12,049 bases of DNA from Chloroflexota bacterium (GTDB taxonomy: Bacteria > Chloroflexota > Anaerolineae > Promineifilales > Promineifilaceae): NCBI GenBank assembly GCA_008501785.1, contig QQUD01000549.1, positions 1 through 12,049 on the forward strand, read 5' to 3'. The translations under genes were made by a program, and so were the position numbers. How positions within the stretch are numbered: position 1 is the stretch's first letter; each line of letters starts with the position of its first letter. A model generated the notes under the pieces. It was not told where the DNA came from and did no database searches. It saw nothing but the letters and a program-made list of their open reading frames with translations. Of the stretch, positions 7,439 to 12,049 are shown piece after piece.

Positions 7439-10400
7439 TTAGTGATCACCGCTGCCATTGACCGGTTCGGCTAACTGTTGTTCATCCAGGTAGACAAAGG
7501 TTTCCATGTCAAAAACCCGGTTAATTTCTTTGGCCGCAATTCGCAAAACCGACTCAGCATCTGGGGCTGCATGAATACGTTCTGTTACTTCGCGCAGCGT
7601 TTGTTCGTGCTGAGCACGAGACTGCGCATCTTCATACAAGCGTAAGCTTTGTGCCACAACCGCTGCTTGATCTGTCAACCCCTTCATTTGTCTGACTGCA
7701 TTAGCATTAATGCTCATAGACCGATTTGACTGTCCAGAGACAAAACCAATCCATTGATCCCCTAACGTAAGTGGAATGGTTATGTAGCTATTGATTTTTG
7801 CCTGTTTGAAGAAGGCTCGTAATTTTTGATCCACTTGCGGGTCTGTGGAGACATCTTCAACAAACGTAATTTCATCTCGGCTTAGTGAATTAATTGTAGG
7901 GAACATGTCTAACGGATAAGTTGTACCAATAGGAGTTACTTCTTCAATAGATTCTTGTGTCCAATATGCTGCTATGGTCAGCATTTCTGGTCCCTTGTCC
8001 CAATGTTTGTCAAAAAACAAAATGGAAGCACGGTCCATTTTTTGCAGTTCTGTTGAATTTACTAGTGCCTGCAAAATATCGTCCATATTGGTTGATCGAA
8101 CAACTCGTTCACTACCGACAAAAAGTGCTTCTGTATGAGCCAGCGCATTTTCTGTTTGAGCAGTAAGGCGCAGGTTCTCAATGTGTTCACCAAGTCGTTC
8201 TGTTACACTCGCAATAATTTCTTGAGCTTCTGATGACAAAGCCTGCGGTTCTGCAATTTGCAATGCACCAATTTTCTCGCCCTGCACCCGAATGGGTTGA
8301 TTTAAAGCAGCATTACTTTCAAAGGTTGATGTAGCTGTTTCTGAAACTTGGGCGACTTGTTTTAAATCGTAACCAAATGACAATTGTGACGCTTCTTTTG
8401 TGGTCAAGAATTGATCCCACCCTTCACGAGTTAGTCGTTTGGTGAGCATGTTGAGCTGGGCAACGGCCGTTTCTGCCTTTTCAATCGTGCGTGCATTTTG
8501 CAGAGCAATGGCCGTTTGCGCAGCCAGTGTTGTTTGAATCTGCACATCCTCATCTGTAAAGTGGTTCGCTTCACTTGCCTGCACGTCCAACACACCCAGC
8601 ACTGTGTCACCAGCAATCATCGGCACCGCCATTTCAGAGCATGTATTCGGCAGCAGTGGATGTGCCAAAAAGCCAGGGTCTGCTGTTACATCATTCACAA
8701 TCACACCATGATGACTGCGGGCAGCGCGAGCAACCAACGATTGTTCCTTCCCAATTGGAATCGTGCGGCCCTCTGCCACCATTTTCTGTCCAATTTCACC
8801 CGCCCCTGCATACAAAGATAATGATTCACCTGAATCATCTAGCAGGTAAATATGTGCATGGTATAAACCAAACCGCTCTTTCGTTAAGTCAACAACATTC
8901 TGCAATAATGCTTGTTGTTCAAGTGTCGCAGCAACCGTTGTCGAAACGGCCGCTACAGTTCGCAGATCTTGCGCTTGTTTTTCTGTCGCTTCAATAAATT
9001 GGCGCACTTCTAAAGCAGAAGCAACCAGATTCGCCACCTGTTGCATAAATGCGACATCTTGTGTGCCATATGCATTTGCATCAGAACTGGCGATATTCAG
9101 CGCCCCAAATACTTGGTTTCGAATAATAATGGGTGCCCCGATGGTACTTTGAACCCCATTAGCAATTAATTTTTGGGTATCCAAAAACTTTTCTAACGCC
9201 CCATCCTGAGGAAAACGCAAGACCTTTTGTTTTAGAATCGTCAGACCAACGGCCGTTCCTTCAATTGGGAGCTGAATGCCCAACGGGACAACCCCCTCAA
9301 GACCGCTCAAGCCCATGATTGCAAACGTCTTTAAATCGTCATTAACAATTGCCAGAGAGGAACGAGCGCTGCGAAGCACCTCGTAGGTAAACTGGCCCAC
9401 AATGCGATAAATGTCGTCCGTTGAATCAACCTGATTCAGTGCAGTACTCATCTCATTGAGCTTCATTTGACGGGTCGATTGTTTTTGTGTTTCCTCAAGG
9501 AACTTCCGCACTTGTAACGTAGAGGAAACCAGATTTGCCACCTGCTGCATAAGTGATAATTCACGCAGCCCATAAGCGTTCGGACTCGTGCTGGCAATAT
9601 TCAGCGCACCGACAACCTGACCACTCACATATAACGGCGCACTAATCGTGGTTTTAATACCTTCCATTGCCAGTTTACGTGTATCTGGAAAACTTTCCAA
9701 GGCTCCGTCATGGGGGAATCGCTTAATGCGCTGGTCACGAATAACAGACCCAACGGCCGTTCCCTTAATTGGAAGATGTGTACCCAATGGAATAGCACCT
9801 TTAACACCACTCAAACTCAAAATTTCAAATGTTTCCCCATTTGGATCAATTATCCCAAGTGAGGCACGAACACCATCAATCGCTTCCTGCACAAATTGCC
9901 CAACAATACGATACACACCATCCAGCGAATCTGCCTGGTTTAGGGCAGCACTCATTTCATTTAGACGAGCAAGACGTTGTGATTGAATTTCCGTATTCGT
10001 AAGCAATTGTTGCCGGTCTGAATTGACCCGTGCATTTTCAATAGCAATCGCAATTTGCCCGCACAAACCTTCTAACAAAAGTTGGTCTTCAGACGACAAG
10101 GCATCCGGTACATCTGTTTGCACATCTAAAACCCCTAATATTTCGTCACCCAATTTGATAGGAACTGCAATTTCACCTTTTGTATCTGGCAAAAGTGGAT
10201 TGGGTTTCCAGTCGGGATCATCGGCTAATGTAGCTCGAAGAACCGTTTCTCCCGTTGCGGCAGCTCGACCAATCAACCCGACCCCAAGAGGCATTTGATG
10301 TGCTTGAGCCTGCATCTGATCGCCAATTTCTCCATACCCTTTCATCAACCGTACCGCATCTATGTCAGAATCATATTGCAGAATTTGCGAATGATAGTAA

Positions 10401-11698
10401 CCAAAAACTTCTTTCACATCTTTCACAACACGTTTGTAAAGAGCATCCAGATCAGTAATGTTGACAATATCTTGTGTGACTTGTGTTGACAATTCCACCT
10501 GCCGACCTCGACGCAAATAGGATTGATTCAGGCTTTCTTCAGCTCGTTGTCGTTGTCTAATGTTGATTAACAAGACGACAATAGCAATCAGAAGAATGGC
10601 AAAAACGGCAGATACTGTCCAAAGCGCATCTCGGTATAATTCGTAAAAAGTAGGATCACGATTGACAATCAAGCTACCTGTAGGAAGTTGAGATTGTTCG
10701 ATTTCAAAACGTTCAAGCTGTTCGTAATCGAACATGTATTGATTGGGACTCTCTCGCAATATTGGAATATCGACAGCAGCCTCACCTTGCAATATTCGCA
10801 AGGCCATCTCACCAGCAGCTCGACCCTGGCTTAAACCGTCGGTTAGTTTTCCACCAACAATGCCATGTTCAATATAAAAGTCCCACACACCGTAGATTGG
10901 CACCTGTGTATAAAACGAGAGAATGTCGAGGCTTTCTTCATAAGTAAAGAATTGACCAGTATTATCCCGGTTGACCAACAACATCAATATCAGGCTATCA
11001 GAGGGCAATGTGGCCAACGCTTGCTGCATTTCATTTACTTTAAAATCATCGTAAACAATAAAAGCAACTTGATCTTCAAAGTCAGCTTTGACATCATCAA
11101 AAGCGCTTAGCGTGGCTTGCCCCGTTGCCGTCTGGTCGTTAATGACATAAATCTGTTTTGTCTCTGGATGAAGCCTGAGCATTAAAGACAATGTGTCGGC
11201 AATATCGGTTGCTTCTGCAACCCCTGTAATCTGATCAAACCCCTCAAGTAAGGAATCTTCGAAGTTGTTAATCCCGGTAAAAACGATGGGGACGCCAGGA
11301 AATAACTGTTCACCATAGGTTCGCATAAATTCAAGCGCGTTATTATCGGATAAAATGATGACATCGACGGGAATGTTTGCGTATTTACCTTGCAGGAGTT
11401 GGAAAATATCTTGCAAATATTCTTCGTTCAGCAAGCGTTTAGTATCCATATATTCGATATGGAATTCGGCAGTCGATTCGACCTCTGTAAACGCCTCACT
11501 AATGCCAGCCACAACTCGATTCGTCCAACTAAACCCTTGATGATATGAGTTGAGGATCAAAACATGTTGTTTATCGTCTTGCTGAGCCATCGCATTACCG
11601 CTGATCGTGAACAGTGAAAGTGTGATGAACACAGCCAAAAGGACAATGCGTTTTACAGCTTTTATCTGGTTTGATTCAATGTAAGTTTTTCCCGTCAT
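7439..11698 (-). CDS. ABC-type substrate-binding / multi-GAF membrane sensor protein (1419 aa)
   Basis: This looks like a transmembrane sensor that reads a periplasmic ligand and relays it through cytoplasmic GAF domains. Residues 1-38 form a signal peptide (basic n-region, hydrophobic core, likely cleavage after AMA) with no lipobox. Residues ~44-320 resemble the ABC transporter substrate-binding family (PF04392 type); HVLILNSYHQGFSWT is its characteristic first strand. Residues ~357-380 are a membrane helix, followed directly by a basic coiled coil without HAMP. Then come GAF1 (~405-556), GAF2 (~580-735), GAF3 (~748-903), GAF4 (~915-1072), a degenerate TREGW module (~1085-1180), GAF5 (~1190-1355) and a half-GAF tail (~1362-1406). 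GAF2 and GAF3 are a recent tandem duplicate. No kinase, GGDEF, cyclase or DNA-binding domain is present. The frame is open upstream to an ATG at 11779, but that extension lies inside the preceding gene. I chose the ATG at 11696-11698 because GAGG sits 6 nt ahead and it gives a proper signal peptide; 11710 is the alternative. The ligand is unknown. Confidence 0.9.
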   Translation of the reverse strand: MTGKTYIESNQIKAVKRIVLLAVFITLSLFTISGNAMAQQDDKQHVLILNSYHQGFSWTNRVVAGISEAFTEVESTAEFHIEYMDTKRLLNEEYLQDIFQLLQGKYANIPVDVIILSDNNALEFMRTYGEQLFPGVPIVFTGINNFEDSLLEGFDQITGVAEATDIADTLSLMLRLHPETKQIYVINDQTATGQATLSAFDDVKADFEDQVAFIVYDDFKVNEMQQALATLPSDSLILMLLVNRDNTGQFFTYEESLDILSFYTQVPIYGVWDFYIEHGIVGGKLTDGLSQGRAAGEMALRILQGEAAVDIPILRESPNQYMFDYEQLERFEIEQSQLPTGSLIVNRDPTFYELYRDALWTVSAVFAILLIAIVVLLINIRQRQRAEESLNQSYLRRGRQVELSTQVTQDIVNITDLDALYKRVVKDVKEVFGYYHSQILQYDSDIDAVRLMKGYGEIGDQMQAQAHQMPLGVGLIGRAAATGETVLRATLADDPDWKPNPLLPDTKGEIAVPIKLGDEILGVLDVQTDVPDALSSEDQLLLEGLCGQIAIAIENARVNSDRQQLLTNTEIQSQRLARLNEMSAALNQADSLDGVYRIVGQFVQEAIDGVRASLGIIDPNGETFEILSLSGVKGAIPLGTHLPIKGTAVGSVIRDQRIKRFPHDGALESFPDTRKLAMEGIKTTISAPLYVSGQVVGALNIASTSPNAYGLRELSLMQQVANLVSSTLQVRKFLEETQKQSTRQMKLNEMSTALNQVDSTDDIYRIVGQFTYEVLRSARSSLAIVNDDLKTFAIMGLSGLEGVVPLGIQLPIEGTAVGLTILKQKVLRFPQDGALEKFLDTQKLIANGVQSTIGAPIIIRNQVFGALNIASSDANAYGTQDVAFMQQVANLVASALEVRQFIEATEKQAQDLRTVAAVSTTVAATLEQQALLQNVVDLTKERFGLYHAHIYLLDDSGESLSLYAGAGEIGQKMVAEGRTIPIGKEQSLVARAARSHHGVIVNDVTADPGFLAHPLLPNTCSEMAVPMIAGDTVLGVLDVQASEANHFTDEDVQIQTTLAAQTAIALQNARTIEKAETAVAQLNMLTKRLTREGWDQFLTTKEASQLSFGYDLKQVAQVSETATSTFESNAALNQPIRVQGEKIGALQIAEPQALSSEAQEIIASVTERLGEHIENLRLTAQTENALAHTEALFVGSERVVRSTNMDDILQALVNSTELQKMDRASILFFDKHWDKGPEMLTIAAYWTQESIEEVTPIGTTYPLDMFPTINSLSRDEITFVEDVSTDPQVDQKLRAFFKQAKINSYITIPLTLGDQWIGFVSGQSNRSMSINANAVRQMKGLTDQAAVVAQSLRLYEDAQSRAQHEQTLREVTERIHAAPDAESVLRIAAKEINRVFDMETFVYLDEQQLAEPVNGSGDH
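8975..9961 (-). repeat. Tandem duplication of a GAF domain inside the substrate-binding/GAF protein
   Basis: Two copies lie at 9479-9961 (residues 580-740) and 8975-9457 (residues 748-908), a period of 168 residues (504 bp). They align without gaps at about 57% identity by hand count. Shared blocks include YRIVGQF, GTAVG, DGALE, GALNIAS, NAYG and MQQVANLV. Both differ from the other GAF domains of the protein, which carry the PLLP motif. Confidence 0.85.
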
Positions 11699-11704
11699 AG
11701 CTTG

Positions 11705-11708
11705 CCTC
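11705..11708 (-). promoter_or_regulatory. Shine-Dalgarno site for the substrate-binding/GAF protein
   Basis: On the minus strand GAGG lies six nt ahead of the ATG at 11696-11698. The other in-frame ATGs at 11779 and 11746 have no purine-rich site at suitable distance. The one at 11710 has only AAGG about 12 nt away. This site decides the start chosen. Confidence 0.55.
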
Positions 11709-11729
11709 ATTTTGCTATTTCGCCTTATT

Positions 11730-12049
11730 TTAGCTATGGGTTCCATTTTGTTTCGTTTTCTCTGGTTGATTGACGCCATTTGTGGGGGGGGGAACGGCCG
11801 TTTCTTCCGTCGCTGCCGCCAATGTCACCTGTGTATAGTTGGCTTGGAGGACGTTGCCTAATTCAGTAACGGCCGTTTGCAGCGCCGATTCCACATCCAA
11901 TGTTCCCTGACTCTTCTGACTACTCATGTTAATCACACGCTCTTTTTCACCTTGCCTTTGGATTTCATTAAAGAGCTGGGCATTTTGCATACCAGTTGTT
12001 ACATAACTGGCGACACCGGTAATCAGGTCAAGGTCACTTTGCGTGTACG
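11730..12049 (-). CDS. GAF-domain sensory protein, C-terminal end only (5' end outside window)
   Basis: The frame is open from the right edge to a TAA at 11730-11732, giving about 105 residues. The first ~30 (YTQSDLDLITGVASYV, then MQNAQLFNEIQ) match the last helix of a GAF domain, the small-molecule-binding or signalling fold seen throughout the two downstream proteins. A linker follows, then residues around TLDVESALQTAVTELGN that match the C-terminal tails of both downstream proteins (DAES.LR.A..EI.R). The tail aligns with the beginning of a GAF domain but stops before the fold is complete. The last ~30 residues are low-complexity and polar, with a Pro-Pro-Pro run encoded by a nine-base C tract. 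No output domain is visible in this fragment. The gene ends 31 nt before the likely start of the next gene, so the two are probably co-transcribed. Sensory input and full length are unknown because the N-terminus is outside the window. Confidence 0.85.
   Translation of the reverse strand, partial: YTQSDLDLITGVASYVTTGMQNAQLFNEIQRQGEKERVINMSSQKSQGTLDVESALQTAVTELGNVLQANYTQVTLAAATEETAVPPPTNGVNQPEKTKQNGTHS
11784..11792. repeat. Nine-base G homopolymer (C9 on the coding strand)
   Basis: A run of nine G on the plus strand encodes the Pro-Pro-Pro near the end of the rightmost gene. It lies next to an ACGGCCGT copy (11794-11801). The frame of the next gene is also open across it, so loss of one base would join the two genes into a single reading frame. 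It may be a slippage site or simply a sequencing-error hotspot. Confidence 0.75.

Larger units (their letters stand above)
1176..11877. repeat. Dispersed palindrome ACGGCCGT (core of AACGGCCGTT), ten perfect copies
   Basis: Perfect ACGGCCGT copies start at 1177, 2176, 3024, 3768, 4428, 8463, 9249, 9753, 11794 and 11869. All ten are preceded by A on the plus strand, and eight form the full ten-base palindrome AACGGCCGTT. On the coding strand every copy reads ACG GCC GTT (Thr-Ala-Val) in frame. A random 8-mer would be expected about 0.18 times in 12 kb with equal base use. The copies at 9249 and 9753 occupy equivalent positions in duplicated GAF domains, so they may share one origin. Near matches occur at 8508-8515 (ATGGCCGT), 8946-8953 (ACGGCCGC) and 2978-2985 (ACGGCCGA, in a different frame). 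The arrangement is like HIP1 of cyanobacteria, but with another sequence. Confidence 0.85.

Noticed and set aside
8400..8830. Bilin-binding (phytochrome-like) GAF, prompted by the Cys in PNTCSEMAVP
   Set aside because: The Cys lies in the PLLP-loop motif and not in a phytochrome chromophore context. No PHY domain or conserved Asp-Ile-Pro motif is seen.
8975..9961. CRISPR array or mobile repeat, prompted by long similar stretches
   Set aside because: The repeats are diverged protein-coding GAF copies with a 504-bp period in one frame. There are no short identical repeats with unique spacers.
11699..11779. Extending the substrate-binding/GAF protein to the ATG at 11779
   Set aside because: The added residues lie mainly in the coding sequence of the preceding gene, no ribosome site precedes that ATG, and they would put a long basic stretch ahead of a normal signal peptide.

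Overview
All genes in this window are transcribed from the minus strand. The window is almost entirely filled by parts of four very large multidomain sensory proteins. It is probably bacterial and most likely from the phylum Chloroflexota (Anaerolineae-like). That placement is an inference. It rests on long chains of GAF domains carrying the signature 'PNPLLPDT..EIAVP', on the 'TREGW' module set between GAF domains, on a C-terminal half-GAF tail, and on moderate GC content. No rRNA or other taxonomic marker is present to confirm it.

Layout in the direction of transcription (right to left): (1) 11730-12049, the last ~105 residues of a GAF protein whose start lies beyond the right edge. (2) 7439-11698, a complete protein of 1419 aa: signal peptide, periplasmic ABC-type substrate-binding head, one membrane anchor, then a cytoplasmic chain of GAF domains. 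(3) 2885-7408, a complete protein of 1507 aa: six-helix membrane block, further membrane helix, duplicated extracytoplasmic helical sensor, last membrane helix, HAMP, GAF, PAS and more GAF domains. (4) 1-2882, the first 960 residues of a dCache-HAMP-GAF-PAS-PAS-PAS protein that runs off the left edge. The gaps between genes are 31, 30 and 2 nt. No promoter or terminator is visible, so they form one operon whose promoter and end lie outside the window. No stretch over 300 bases lacks a gene.

The two complete proteins contain no recognisable output domain (no histidine kinase, GGDEF/EAL, cyclase, phosphatase, receiver or DNA-binding domain). They share a closely similar C-terminal half behind unrelated sensory heads. 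The C-terminal end of the gene at the right edge belongs to the same family. I infer a bank of membrane sensors with different inputs (a small-molecule binding protein, a helical-bundle/membrane sensor, and a dCache) and a common cytoplasmic GAF relay. The relay probably signals through partners or through an output domain outside the window.

The most notable non-gene signal is a dispersed palindrome, ACGGCCGT (mostly AACGGCCGTT). It occurs ten times, always inside genes and always in the same reading frame as ACG-GCC-GTT (Thr-Ala-Val). Ten of the eleven Thr-Ala-Val tripeptides in the window use exactly these codons. This resembles the HIP1 palindrome of cyanobacteria and suggests selection or spread at the DNA level. 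A nine-base G/C homopolymer at the junction of genes 1 and 2 is also worth attention, because loss of one base would fuse the two reading frames.
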